NCBI GenBank assembly: GCA_017620875.1
Contig: JAGAUH010000147.1
Location: forward strand, 1-11,932
DNA: 11,932 nt
Reading direction: 5' to 3'
Source: Clostridia bacterium
Lineage (GTDB): Bacteria; Bacillota; Clostridia; Christensenellales; Borkfalkiaceae
Each line of letters starts with the position of its first letter. Position 1 is the stretch's first letter. Shown here piece after piece: positions 1 to 6,666 of the stretch. Below the pieces are notes generated by a model. The model did no database searches and was not told where the DNA came from. It saw only the letters and a program-made list of their open reading frames with translations. The position numbers and the translations under genes were made by a program.

Positions 1-1635
1 CATACAACTAACAACCGAATAATTTTTGTTTATAGCACCTTTTATAATAACCGAGTCGTTTTTAGAAGAATTTACTACGATAGTTTTGTTATAAGCCGAT
101 GCATCTATAAAATTGTTTGTATAGCAAGTAATAACGGCATTGCCGTTTTTTAGAGAACCCGCTTGGCTATATCCACTTTCCGGATTGTAAGCAAAAAGTT
201 TACCAAATAGTAACACGTCTCTATTCTCTCGCCAAAACTTCATATAAAAATTAAGCATTTTTTTATGCTCGTAATTTAAAACGTCTAGTTTAACGGATAT
301 TTGTGGAACCGAATATAATACGCTTATTACTTGAAGTGCGGCACTTTCTACCTTGTCGTTATAACTCCACGTAAGCATATCGGAATGAACTGCCGTATCG
401 CCGGAAGTAAAACGAAGATTTATTACGTTGTTTCTATTTTTAAAACAATCGTTAGGGCAATCTCCAACACGCAACATATTACCATATTTTCTTATTGCAG
501 GCCCAACGTAAGTTTGCCTAAATTCAATTAATATTTCGGGGTTTATTTCTCTTAGAGCATTTGTAATATCAATCATAAGTCGGTCTATAGCATCTTCTAA
601 CGACTGATAATCTCTTTTTTCATCATATTCTAAAGATTTTCCTTTTAAGCAAAACCAATCTATAAAATCTAGTTTTAAACCATCCAAACCCATTTTTACG
701 GCGTTAGAATAAGTTTCTATTAAATAATCGCGTACTTCTTTATACCTTGGATCTAAAACGGAATAATCGTCGGTACCCGTTACTTGGTCTAAAAGCATAT
801 TTTTAAACCTTTGATAGTTTTTTGTTTGTATCCCAATAAACGGAACGGAAAACCAAAGCATTACTTTTAAGCCTATATTATGCACTTCCGTTATAAAATT
901 TTTAAAGTTAGGAAATTTAGTTTTACTAACGTTCCAATCTCCACAAGTAATATATCCTACCCCCGTATCCGACTGCCAACCATCGTCTACGATTACCGTT
1001 TCTAACCCATACTCTTTAGAAAGTTTACATTGTTTTAAAATCTCTTTATCGGACAAGTTATGGTGATAACTATACCAAAGAGAATTCATAGGAAGTTTTG
1101 CGTGTTCCGGCACGTAAGCAGGGGTATAACCGCAATCTTTTTCCCACCATTTAGTTACTTCGTAAATGCTATCGTAATAAGGTTGAGAACGACAATCTAG
1201 CCTAACCGTTGCAGTATAATGCGTTAGTGGTGCTACTTTTATTGTAAAAAAACTAATTACGCAATTAAACAAAGCAGTGCCTTCGTCAATGCCCGTTGAG
1301 ATAGAAGTTGGAGTTTTTGCATCTGAAATGGCAATTGTTAGCCTATTATCCCCTTTTGCCGAAATAAGAGTATGCAACGGCATCCAAGAAGCAAGCCTAG
1401 AATAACTTGTTTGCATTTCCCAAGTTACGCCAATAAATCTGGTATACCTTATACTAGGACTCCAAAGTGCGTAAACGTCTACACTGTCAAAATTAAAGAA
1501 AACGCTTAACGCCTTAGGTATAGTTGGTTTAGAAAAATCTACTACTACGTCGAAAGTAGTAATTTGGTTTTCTGTTTTTAAGTTGCAAATTTCAACTTTA
1601 GCATCTGTGTTTGGGTTGTTTATTTTAAACTCCAT
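1..1635 (-). CDS. GH36-type alpha-galactosidase-like glycoside hydrolase, 3' end outside window
   Basis: The frame is open for 545 codons from an ATG at 1635 to base 1, so the C-terminus is missing; family members are usually 600-730 residues. Residues 1 to about 175 form the N-terminal beta-sandwich and about 185-475 the (beta/alpha)8 barrel. Family motifs are visible: VDDGWQ at 216-221, the nucleophile region GLKLDF with D323, and RVGDCPND with D392 as likely acid/base, matching the D-x-x-x-D spacing of GH36. The predicted reaction is hydrolysis of terminal alpha-galactosides such as melibiose or raffinose-type sugars; alpha-N-acetylgalactosaminidase activity is possible. There is no signal peptide, so it is likely cytoplasmic and would act on imported oligosaccharides. 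The start is fixed by TAGGAG 6-11 bases upstream. A promoter with a palindromic operator precedes it, suggesting sugar-responsive repression. The family call is strong; the substrate is inference. Confidence 0.88.
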   Translation of the reverse strand, partial: MEFKINNPNTDAKVEICNLKTENQITTFDVVVDFSKPTIPKALSVFFNFDSVDVYALWSPSIRYTRFIGVTWEMQTSYSRLASWMPLHTLISAKGDNRLTIAISDAKTPTSISTGIDEGTALFNCVISFFTIKVAPLTHYTATVRLDCRSQPYYDSIYEVTKWWEKDCGYTPAYVPEHAKLPMNSLWYSYHHNLSDKEILKQCKLSKEYGLETVIVDDGWQSDTGVGYITCGDWNVSKTKFPNFKNFITEVHNIGLKVMLWFSVPFIGIQTKNYQRFKNMLLDQVTGTDDYSVLDPRYKEVRDYLIETYSNAVKMGLDGLKLDFIDWFCLKGKSLEYDEKRDYQSLEDAIDRLMIDITNALREINPEILIEFRQTYVGPAIRKYGNMLRVGDCPNDCFKNRNNVINLRFTSGDTAVHSDMLTWSYNDKVESAALQVISVLYSVPQISVKLDVLNYEHKKMLNFYMKFWRENRDVLLFGKLFAYNPESGYSQAGSLKNGNAVITCYTNNFIDASAYNKTIVVNSSKNDSVIIKGAINKNYSVVSCM

Positions 1636-1663
1636 TTCTTACTCCTAAAATAATAGTACCTAA

Positions 1664-1692
1664 ATTTTAACATATATGTTAAAAATTGTAAA
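1664..1692 (-). promoter_or_regulatory. Promoter of the GH36 gene with a 20-bp palindromic operator
   Basis: On the minus strand TTTACA (1692-1687) is followed after exactly 17 bases by TAAAAT (1669-1664). The spacer and -10 are overlapped by a perfect 20-bp palindrome, TTTTAACATATATGTTAAAA, at 1665-1684. The predicted start is near 1657, giving a leader of about 22 bases before the ATG at 1635. A palindrome between -35 and -10 is a classic repressor site; which repressor binds it is unknown. Confidence 0.6.
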
Positions 1693-2047
1693 TTTTATTA
1701 TTCTTTACTTTTTGAAAATTACATAGCCAAAACACTTTTTTTGTTCAATGAAAATATCTTTTTTACTTATCCTTTTTATTTTTAATATTAGGATTTATTA
1801 GTTGTGGAGTAAAAGGTAATTTTATGTACTTATCGCTCCGCCACAAAAAGGACAGGATTTTTCCTGTCCTTTTTTGTTTTGTTAAATTTAGTGTTATTTG
1901 GGGGATTCGAACGAGAGCGTTAAGACAATCAACATAGTATGTTGTTGTTATCGATTGACCGAAGTGTTTTATAAGCGTTAAGATAAATTTTATTTTAAAA
2001 TTTATAATTTTCATCACTACTCTCTCCAATAACTTAATTGTAAAATA
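1693..2047. other. Gene-poor spacer with possible remnants of a decayed element
   Basis: I see no convincing gene here. The stretch holds a strong hairpin (1845-1874), a second small hairpin (1925-1948, core CAACATAGTATGTTG), a 10-bp direct repeat AGCGTTAAGA at 1916-1925 and 1974-1983, and at about 1900-1911 the complement of GTTCGAATCCCC, which resembles a tRNA T-loop. The bases 5' of that loop do not pair with its C-run, so no cloverleaf forms. A minus-strand frame starts at ATG 2014 behind GGAGAG and runs 83 codons to 1763, but it passes through the terminator hairpin and resembles no family I know. Decayed integration-site DNA is the best guess, and it is only a guess. Confidence 0.35.
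1845..1880 (+). terminator. Strong intrinsic terminator-like hairpin
   Basis: A 13-bp perfect stem, AAAAAGGACAGGA (1845-1857) and its complement (1862-1874), with a TTTT loop is followed on the plus strand by TGTTTTG. The A/T ends give a usable U-run on the minus strand too. No plus-strand gene lies immediately upstream, so the transcript it ends is not apparent. Confidence 0.6.
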
Positions 2048-2076
2048 TTGAAATAATTATAAAATAGTTATATAAT
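2048..2076 (+). promoter_or_regulatory. Consensus promoter for the duplicated gene pair
   Basis: TTGAAA at 2048-2053, a 17-base spacer and TATAAT at 2071-2076. The predicted start is near 2083, leaving an approximately 11-base leader that consists almost only of the AAGGTG ribosome binding site before the ATG at 2094. The promoter lies outside the duplicated unit, so both copies would depend on one transcript. Confidence 0.7.
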
Positions 2077-2093
2077 GATAGTTAAGGTGTAAA

Positions 2094-2450
2094 ATGAAAA
2101 TATCAGAATATATAAATATATTGAAAAAAGAATATAAAGCAAAAGTTATAGAGTTTGAAGACGTGAGAAATTACTTTTCCACTCCAAATATGTATGGTAA
2201 AACTTTTGACGTTGATTATGTTAGTGAATGAGAGATACAGTCTGATAAATTTAAAACGATAATTATTAAAGGCTCTAACGTGGATCCATTAGGGAAATAT
2301 GATTACGGAACAAAAGCAATAATTATTTTTGCAGAATATGATGATAACGAAGATGTGATTAATTCTTGTGTGATATCTAGTTTTTTCCCAAAAGATAAAT
2401 TAGCTAAAAGGAGATTTGTAGATTTGCTAACATGTTATGAAAATAACTAA
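2094..2450 (+). pseudogene. First copy of unknown 118-residue gene, one in-frame TGA
   Basis: The frame aligns without gaps to the second copy at 2470-2826. Codon 46 is TGA (2229-2231) where the second copy has AGA (Arg), so a single A-to-T change plus its neighbourhood explains the break. The rest of the frame is intact to TAA at 2448-2450. About 20 residues differ from copy two, many of them conservative; the segments around residues 27-40 (NYFSTPNMYGKTFD) and 69-80 (YDYGTKAIIIFA) are identical. No signal peptide or membrane segment is seen. Transcription and translation signals remain (promoter 2048-2076, AAGGTG). It may yield a 45-residue fragment, be non-functional, or reflect a sequencing error. 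I do not recognise the family. Confidence 0.75.
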
Positions 2451-2469
2451 TATTACTAAAAGGTGTAAA

Positions 2470-2826
2470 ATGAAAATATCCGAATATGTTAATATATTAA
2501 AAAAAGCATATAAAGCAAAAGTTATAGTTTTTGAAAACGTGAGAAATTACTTTTCAACTCCAAACATGTATGGTAAAACCTTTGATGTTTATTATGTTAG
2601 TGAGAGAATAATCGAGTCTAATAATTTTAAAACAATAATTATTAAAGGTTCTAATGTGGACCCGTCAGGGAAATATGATTACGGAACAAAAGCAATAATT
2701 ATTTTTGCAGAATATGATGAAAATGAAGAGGTAATTCATTCTTGTGTGATATCTAGTTTTTTCCTAAAAGATAAACTAGCCCAAAAAAGATTTTATGATT
2801 TGCTAACGTGTTATAGAAAAAACTAA
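2470..2826 (+). CDS. Unknown 118-residue protein, intact second copy
   Basis: The ATG at 2470 is preferred over the in-frame ATG at 2437 because it has AAGGTG 5 bases upstream, matches the start of the first copy, and leaves equal protein lengths; the 2437 start lies inside the 3' end of copy one. The product is a soluble, mixed-charge protein with a predicted beta-rich middle (residues about 54-80, including TIIIKG and KAIIIFAEYD) followed by SCVISSFF and a C-terminal helix ending in LLTCY. Aspartate codons are five GAT to one GAC. It shares the upstream promoter and is probably co-transcribed with the broken copy 19 bases before it. No domain is recognised. Small duplicated genes of this kind are often immunity or accessory proteins, but nothing here shows that. 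Confidence 0.7.
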   Translation: MKISEYVNILKKAYKAKVIVFENVRNYFSTPNMYGKTFDVYYVSERIIESNNFKTIIIKGSNVDPSGKYDYGTKAIIIFAEYDENEEVIHSCVISSFFLKDKLAQKRFYDLLTCYRKN

Positions 2827-2985
2827 TATTACTAAAAATTGTATTGATATATAATAAATTTATTTAATTTTTACTAAAATATTTACTTTTCTCTATATAT
2901 AAACGCATAAAATTTCTAATCCCCCTATAATATGGTTGGCGGAGATTATTTTCTAGTTTTTAAAAAGTTATAAAAAGCTTTCATA

Positions 2986-3016
2986 AAAAAAGTTCGGAAT
3001 TTTTCCGAACTTTTTT
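2986..3016. terminator. Bidirectional intrinsic terminator
   Basis: A 14-bp stem AAAAAAGTTCGGAA (2986-2999) pairs with TTCCGAACTTTTTT (3003-3016) over a TTT loop. The A-run and T-run flanks allow it to end both the plus-strand duplicated gene and the minus-strand lipoprotein gene that converge on it. Confidence 0.85.
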
Positions 3017-3027
3017 ATCTTATTTTT

Positions 3028-3492
3028 TTAACTATTTATATTAACAAACGTTCCATAAGGAATAGTTATAGAATAATCTTGTAAAAGTATTTTTTCTTTA
3101 ATTTCGATTCGAGCATTATTGTAGTACACGTATATTGTTGTAGAGCCATAAAAAATATAGTAACCATCTATATCAAAATTTATTTTATCACTTTGATTAT
3201 AGTACTCAAATTCTTGGCTATTTTTTATGCTATTAAAATCAAAACTAAAATAAAATGAAAAGAACAATTGTTTAGTTGTTTTATCAGTTGTATATTTTAT
3301 TATAAATCTACTATTTTCAGCATCATCTTCTATTTTAATTTTTGTTTTTTCAAAAGAATGCTCTTTTCCAATTATATATACCTTTTGTTTTCCTCCAATA
3401 TCTTTAAAACAACCACTAAAAAGAAGAAAAACACATAATATATAAATTAAAAAAATTTTGGTTATTGATATTTTTATTTTAAACTTATACAT
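3028..3492 (-). CDS. Small SPII lipoprotein of unknown function
   Basis: The 154-residue product starts with a lysine-rich n-region, a hydrophobic stretch at about residues 10-25 and the lipobox LFSGC, with C28 as the lipidated residue, so it is expected on the outer face of the cell membrane. The mature part (about 127 residues) is rich in aromatic residues and beta-strand-like segments such as YYIFYGSTTIYVYYNNARIEI. The start ATG at 3492 is preceded by AGGGG at a suitable distance. All nine aspartates are coded by GAT, while nearby conserved genes use many GAC, hinting at different ancestry. It lies 101 bases downstream of the aminopeptidase gene with no clear terminator between, so read-through is possible. 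No domain is recognised. Confidence 0.75.
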   Translation of the reverse strand: MYKFKIKISITKIFLIYILCVFLLFSGCFKDIGGKQKVYIIGKEHSFEKTKIKIEDDAENSRFIIKYTTDKTTKQLFFSFYFSFDFNSIKNSQEFEYYNQSDKINFDIDGYYIFYGSTTIYVYYNNARIEIKEKILLQDYSITIPYGTFVNINS

Positions 3493-3593
3493 ATAATTAT
3501 CCCCTAATAAAATTTACAGGGTCTAGTATAATCAAGACCTTGTATTTTGTTATAATCAACATATTGAACGACTTATTATTTAAAAATGTAATT

Positions 3594-4802
3594 TTATAAT
3601 ACAATAATTCCATTTTCCATAATAACTACTTCGCCTTGGTCTGTTAAAGCGGTTATTTTTAGTTGGTTATATCCAACCATAAAATCTTCGTGCACGATAG
3701 AAAGGTTAAAACCATTTTGATTAGCATTTTTACTTATGCTTTGATAATTTTTACAAGTTGTTGGATATGCGTTACCTAATGCAAAATGGCAAGACGCGTT
3801 TTCGTCTAGCAAGGTATTGCAAAACACTTTGTTTTGGTTTGCTACAGGCGAGTTACAATTTACTAGTGCAACTTCCCCTAGCCTAGAAGAACCTTGGTCT
3901 ATTTTAAGTAAAAATCCTAACGCTTCTGCTCCTTGTTCGGCTTTATAATTTATTACTTTTCCGTTTTTAAACTCCAAAAAGAAATTGTCTATTTTAACGC
4001 CGTTATAATAAAGCGGTCTAGTAGATTTTACTACTCCGTTTACGCCGTTTGCGCCTGGAAAAGTAAACACTTCGTAAGTGGGCATATTTACAACTATTCC
4101 GCCTTTATCCGCCCCTAGCCATATTGCGTTTGGGGTTAATTTTACTTTTAAATCCGTTCCGTTTGGGGCAGTATAATGCAATTCTTTTATTTGCAACTTA
4201 TTTAGTTTTAATGCTAACTGAGTGTTTTTTTGTAGTTGTTTTTTCCATCTAGCAAGGGTGTCTCCCTCTTCGCTAACCATACACATATCAAAAATGCTAT
4301 AATAAAATTTATCGTAAAAATTATCTTCTTTAAACAAGGTTTTTGCCCATATTTCGTTTGGCAAAACTGCAATATTCCAAGAAATTTGATATGATAATTG
4401 CCTTTGTTTATAAATTTTGCAAGATTCTCTTTTTACCCTAGACGCCTCTACAACTTTTCTTTCTTCTACACCGTCGAAAACGCCGGGGATTTCTGACCTA
4501 AAAAGTATAAAAGCCGAATTTTTTAAAGCGTATTCGTCCCAAACAGAATTATCAAACGCCTTATTAGTTTTAATATCTTCAAACTCAATAGTTTTTAATA
4601 ATTCCGCTTCTTTTACGGCATCTGACCAACAAACGTAGACTTCTTTAACGCCATTGTTTTTAGTATACTCTACAAATCTTTCCGTTGCGTCTTTTAATAT
4701 TACGTCGCTAGAAATAAAAAGCGTTTTATCTACTTTTAAACAAAATTTTAAAAGCAACTCAAAGTATTGTTTTTCTAAATTATCGTATTTTAAATATTGC
4801 AT
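3594..4802 (-). CDS. M29-family metallo-aminopeptidase
   Basis: The 402-residue product has the usual length and order of the M29 (AmpS/PepS/aminopeptidase T) family, cytoplasmic enzymes that release N-terminal amino acids using two divalent metal ions. The conserved ligand set is visible: E244 in MPTYEVFTFP, E310 in LGEVALV, H339 in DENASCHFALG, H371 and D373 in VHEDFMVG, plus the catalytic tyrosine Y346 in NAYP. Residues 1 to about 230 form the N-terminal domain and the rest carries the active site. The start has TAGGAG upstream and lies about 20 bases after the predicted transcription start. It is transcribed alone or with the lipoprotein gene. The likely role is peptide turnover. There are no missing key residues. 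Confidence 0.93.
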   Translation of the reverse strand: MQYLKYDNLEKQYFELLLKFCLKVDKTLFISSDVILKDATERFVEYTKNNGVKEVYVCWSDAVKEAELLKTIEFEDIKTNKAFDNSVWDEYALKNSAFILFRSEIPGVFDGVEERKVVEASRVKRESCKIYKQRQLSYQISWNIAVLPNEIWAKTLFKEDNFYDKFYYSIFDMCMVSEEGDTLARWKKQLQKNTQLALKLNKLQIKELHYTAPNGTDLKVKLTPNAIWLGADKGGIVVNMPTYEVFTFPGANGVNGVVKSTRPLYYNGVKIDNFFLEFKNGKVINYKAEQGAEALGFLLKIDQGSSRLGEVALVNCNSPVANQNKVFCNTLLDENASCHFALGNAYPTTCKNYQSISKNANQNGFNLSIVHEDFMVGYNQLKITALTDQGEVVIMENGIIVL

Positions 4803-4829
4803 AATAAACTCCTAATAAAGTATGTTTTT

Positions 4830-4858
4830 AGTATAATGCAATATTTTTTTATTGTCAA
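4830..4858 (-). promoter_or_regulatory. Consensus promoter of the aminopeptidase gene
   Basis: On the minus strand TTGACA (4858-4853), a 17-base spacer and TATACT (4835-4830). The predicted start near 4823 gives a 20-base leader carrying TAGGAG. The near-perfect hexamers suggest strong constitutive expression. Confidence 0.8.
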
Positions 4859-5162
4859 TTATTTATATTTTTTAATAAATTTAAAACATAGCATAAACAC
4901 TTTTTATTTGTGATTGTAATGGTTTGTAAAAAATTATTTACTTTTTTATTGACTTTTAATAAACGTTGACCTTAGTTTTAATTTAAAATCAATTTTAAAT
5001 ACAGACTAAAACCACAACAATCTCTTTTATCAATACAATTATCGTTAAAATTTATAAAACACATATTATATACCTCTTTTGTTTATCTTAAATATAATAT
5101 ACTTGAAAAAAGTTATTTGTTTTTTTATTGTAGTATCAAATTTTTATTGCAATATAGACTAA
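4859..5162. other. Long AT-rich spacer between divergent promoters
   Basis: Together with the two promoters this fills 458 bases between the aminopeptidase and CYTH genes. I see no RNA gene or terminator. The only coding candidate is the 28-codon minus-strand frame listed separately (4978-5064). A TATATTATAT block around 5088-5100 lies upstream of that frame and could be a -10, without a clear -35. Confidence 0.4.
4978..5064 (-). CDS. Possible 28-residue Cys-rich small protein
   Basis: A minus-strand ATG at 5064 opens a 28-codon frame ending at TAA 4980-4978. It is preceded by AAAGAGGT, eight bases upstream, which is a good ribosome binding site. The peptide begins MCFINFNDNC and has four cysteines (C2, C10, C16, C17) with a hydrophobic tail (LYLKLILN). 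Four cysteines in 28 residues is unusual in this AT-rich sequence. No partner gene is adjacent and no terminator follows closely. It could be a real small protein or a chance frame behind a purine-rich string. Confidence 0.3.
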   Translation of the reverse strand: MCFINFNDNCIDKRDCCGFSLYLKLILN

Positions 5163-5191
5163 TTGACAGAAAACTTTATTTGTATTATAAT
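5163..5191 (+). promoter_or_regulatory. Perfect consensus promoter of the CYTH gene
   Basis: TTGACA at 5163-5168, a 17-base spacer and TATAAT at 5186-5191. The predicted start near 5198 gives a leader of about 62 bases before the ATG at 5261, with AAAAAGGA as ribosome binding site. No stable leader structure is obvious. Confidence 0.85.
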
Positions 5192-5260
5192 CTATAAAAA
5201 ATAAAAAAATATAAATTTTTGGCAAAAACTCACGTTTTGTATTTTTAAAAAGGATAAATT

Positions 5261-5836
5261 ATGCAAACGGAAATTACTGTAAAAGTTTTTAACGATTTAG
5301 ATTTTATAATTAAAAAATTAACTAGTTTAAACTATACTCTACAAGAAAAAGTTTTTATGCAAGATTGGTATTTTAGCAAAAATACTTTAGAAGAACTAAA
5401 CAATTTCGACTACCCTACCTTAATTAAAAATAGTTTTATAGTAAGAAACGTGATTGATAGCGAAAACAAGACTTTTTTATGTTATAAAAACAAAGTTTTA
5501 GACGACTTTGGCAACGTTATAAAAGAAGAAAAAACTAGCGTAGAAGTTAGTAACCTAGAAAACGTTTTAAAAATTTTAAACTCTTGCAAACTTACCAATT
5601 GGTGCTATTTAAAACAAGATATGTATATTTTTAGTAAAGGCGAAATTTGCTTTGCCGTGCAAGTGGTAGAAGATTTAGGTATTTTTATAGAATACGAAGA
5701 AACAAAATGTATACAAAATCTATCTGAAAAAGAAAAAATTGAAAAAATGTATAACGATTTAAAAGAGTTAGGGTTACGACTAGACACCGACTACTCTAGT
5801 AAAAAAGTTTATTTAAAATTTAAACGAAATAGTTAA
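5261..5836 (+). CDS. CYTH-domain protein (class IV cyclase/triphosphatase-like), divergent
   Basis: The 191-residue product matches the CYTH triphosphate-tunnel fold in strand order and spacing: EITVK at 4-8, MQDWYF at 33-38, IVRN with R62, LCYKNK at 73-78, EEKTSVEV at 89-96, and EDLGIFIEYEE at 137-147. CYTH enzymes bind a triphosphate (ATP, thiamine triphosphate or inorganic) inside a barrel of basic and acidic side chains with metal. Here the signature ExExK is E-I-T-V-K, with Thr replacing the second Glu, and the RxR of strand three is reduced to one Arg, so activity may be altered or lost. The start has AAAAAGGA upstream and a perfect promoter. Cytoplasmic; substrate unknown. Confidence 0.65.
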   Translation: MQTEITVKVFNDLDFIIKKLTSLNYTLQEKVFMQDWYFSKNTLEELNNFDYPTLIKNSFIVRNVIDSENKTFLCYKNKVLDDFGNVIKEEKTSVEVSNLENVLKILNSCKLTNWCYLKQDMYIFSKGEICFAVQVVEDLGIFIEYEETKCIQNLSEKEKIEKMYNDLKELGLRLDTDYSSKKVYLKFKRNS

Positions 5837-5842
5837 ATTATA

Positions 5843-5872
5843 TTGAAAACCGTTAATAAAATATGATATAAT
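5843..5872 (+). promoter_or_regulatory. Promoter of the zinc-ribbon gene, extended -10
   Basis: TTGAAA at 5843-5848, an 18-base spacer and TATAAT at 5867-5872, with TGA directly before the -10 (extended -10 form). The predicted start is near 5879, only about 18 bases before the ATG at 5897. Confidence 0.7.
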
Positions 5873-5896
5873 GATACAGTAATAAAGGAGACAATT

Positions 5897-6202
5897 ATGG
5901 GATTATTTAAAAGAGCAAATTGGCATAGCGGACTAACTTACGAACAAACTTGCGACTCGTGTAAAACCGTTGTAAGATACACCGACCATAAACTAGACTT
6001 TAGACCTTGGTACGCCGACGGATTTGTTTATTGCCCTAAATGTGAAAAACCTCTTAGACATAGAGAAACCTATGCAATAGATAAAAACGATATTACACAA
6101 GAAAGCACGACTATACCTTTAAACGTTGCCTTTTGTGGTAATTGCGGAAACAAATTTGGCGATAGCGATTTGTTTTGTAGTAAATGCGGAAATAAAAGAT
6201 AA
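5897..6202 (+). CDS. Small protein with two zinc-binding Cys4 modules
   Basis: The 101-residue product has eight cysteines in two sets. C19/C22 and C46/C49 form the first module, separated by an aromatic, charged stretch; C80/C83 and C94/C97 form a compact C-terminal zinc ribbon of the common C-x-x-C-G...F-C-x-x-C-G kind. There is no signal peptide or membrane segment. Such ribbons serve protein or nucleic-acid binding; nothing indicates which. Ribosome binding site AAAGGAG lies 7 bases before the ATG. It has its own promoter although the CYTH gene ends only 60 bases upstream, and it is followed by a weak hairpin before the next gene. Confidence 0.75.
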   Translation: MGLFKRANWHSGLTYEQTCDSCKTVVRYTDHKLDFRPWYADGFVYCPKCEKPLRHRETYAIDKNDITQESTTIPLNVAFCGNCGNKFGDSDLFCSKCGNKR

Positions 6203-6208
6203 TATTGT

Positions 6209-6231
6209 CCCCTTGCAAAAGCAAGGGGTTT
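6209..6231 (+). terminator. Weak terminator or attenuator hairpin
   Basis: An 8-bp stem CCCCTTGC (6209-6216) and GCAAGGGG (6221-6228) with an AAAA loop is followed by only TTT then A-rich sequence. The short T-run suggests partial termination, so the next gene at 6254 may be read through at reduced level; no separate promoter for it is evident. Confidence 0.5.
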
Positions 6232-6253
6232 AATAAATAAAAAAGGAATAATT

Positions 6254-6628
6254 ATGATTAAAACGAGATTAGAAACTGCTAGAGACAGATTTGTAAATTT
6301 ATGTTCTGAACTTTTTAGTGATGGCGAAAGTTTAGAATACGACCATATTTTTGAAATGTACGACGCTTACGTAAACCAATTTCTACAAGATTTATACGTT
6401 AGCGAAGAAGACACTGCAAAAATGATAGAAAGGGGTGGTTGGATGGACGACTACAACTTTTTTAAAAAGATTTTTGACCACTTTAAAACAGAAAGGATAT
6501 ATAACGCAATAAAGACCAATTGCGATAATGCTTTTATGCAACAAGGCGAATTTGCCGAAAGCCCTGATATGATAACTTTTAGAAAAGATTTAATTAGTTA
6601 TATGCAAAAACAATTAAATATAAACTAA
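6254..6628 (+). CDS. Unknown 124-residue acidic, helical protein
   Basis: The ATG at 6254 has AAAAAAGGA 8 bases upstream. The product looks all-helical and acidic, with segments such as RLETARDRFVNLCSELF at 5-21 and KDLISYMQKQL near the end, and a GGW turn at 61-63. There is no signal peptide or membrane helix. Asp codons are seven GAC and five GAT, like the conserved genes of the window. It is placed between the zinc-ribbon gene (with a weak hairpin between) and a strong terminator, so it is probably the last gene of that transcript. I do not recognise its family. Confidence 0.7.
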   Translation: MIKTRLETARDRFVNLCSELFSDGESLEYDHIFEMYDAYVNQFLQDLYVSEEDTAKMIERGGWMDDYNFFKKIFDHFKTERIYNAIKTNCDNAFMQQGEFAESPDMITFRKDLISYMQKQLNIN

Positions 6629-6641
6629 CAAAACAAAATTT

Positions 6642-6665
6642 AGCCACTATTAAGTGGCTTTTTTT
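6642..6665 (+). terminator. Intrinsic terminator
   Basis: A 7-bp stem AGCCACT (6642-6648) and AGTGGCT (6653-6659) with loop ATTA and a T7-type tail. It ends the 5897-6628 transcript, and the next promoter's -35 (TTGAAA at 6667) starts right after it. Confidence 0.85.
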
Positions 6666-6666
6666 G

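Larger units (their letters stand above)
2084..2835 (+). repeat. Exact-phase tandem duplication, two 376-bp units
   Basis: Unit A is 2084-2459 and unit B is 2460-2835. Both begin with AAGGTGTAAAATG and end with TATTACTAAA after the stop codon, with no gain or loss of bases between the units over the coding part. Each contains one complete 118-codon gene and its ribosome binding site. The encoded proteins differ at about 20 of 118 positions, so the duplication is not new but the phase has been kept. Confidence 0.9.

Noticed and set aside
331..531. Plus-strand 66-codon frame
   Set aside because: Antisense to the GH36 catalytic region and without a ribosome binding site.
1820..1876. Zinc-ribbon end (CPFCGG-like) readable on the minus strand
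   Set aside because: The string arises from the hairpin sequence; the frame is closed by stops about 15 codons upstream and has no start.
1890..1990. tRNA gene on the minus strand
   Set aside because: Only a GTTCGAATCCCC-like loop is present; the bases on its 5' side cannot pair with the C-run, and no D-arm or acceptor stem was found.
1763..2029. Minus-strand frame of up to 88 codons (TTG at 2029 or ATG at 2014)
   Set aside because: It runs through the 13-bp terminator hairpin and the T-loop-like string, has no recognisable domain, and its composition looks non-coding despite GGAGAG before the ATG.
2229..2231. TGA or TAA read as an amino acid (altered genetic code)
   Set aside because: Two different stops are involved, TGA stands where the sister copy has Arg, and the remaining genes use ordinary stops with no in-frame TGA.
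2437..2469. Upstream ATG for the second duplicated gene
   Set aside because: It lies in the 3' end of the first copy, has no ribosome binding site, and the extra 11 residues are not present in copy one.
3933..4638. Plus-strand frames of 61 and 73 codons
   Set aside because: Both are antisense to the M29 aminopeptidase, whose motifs are complete.
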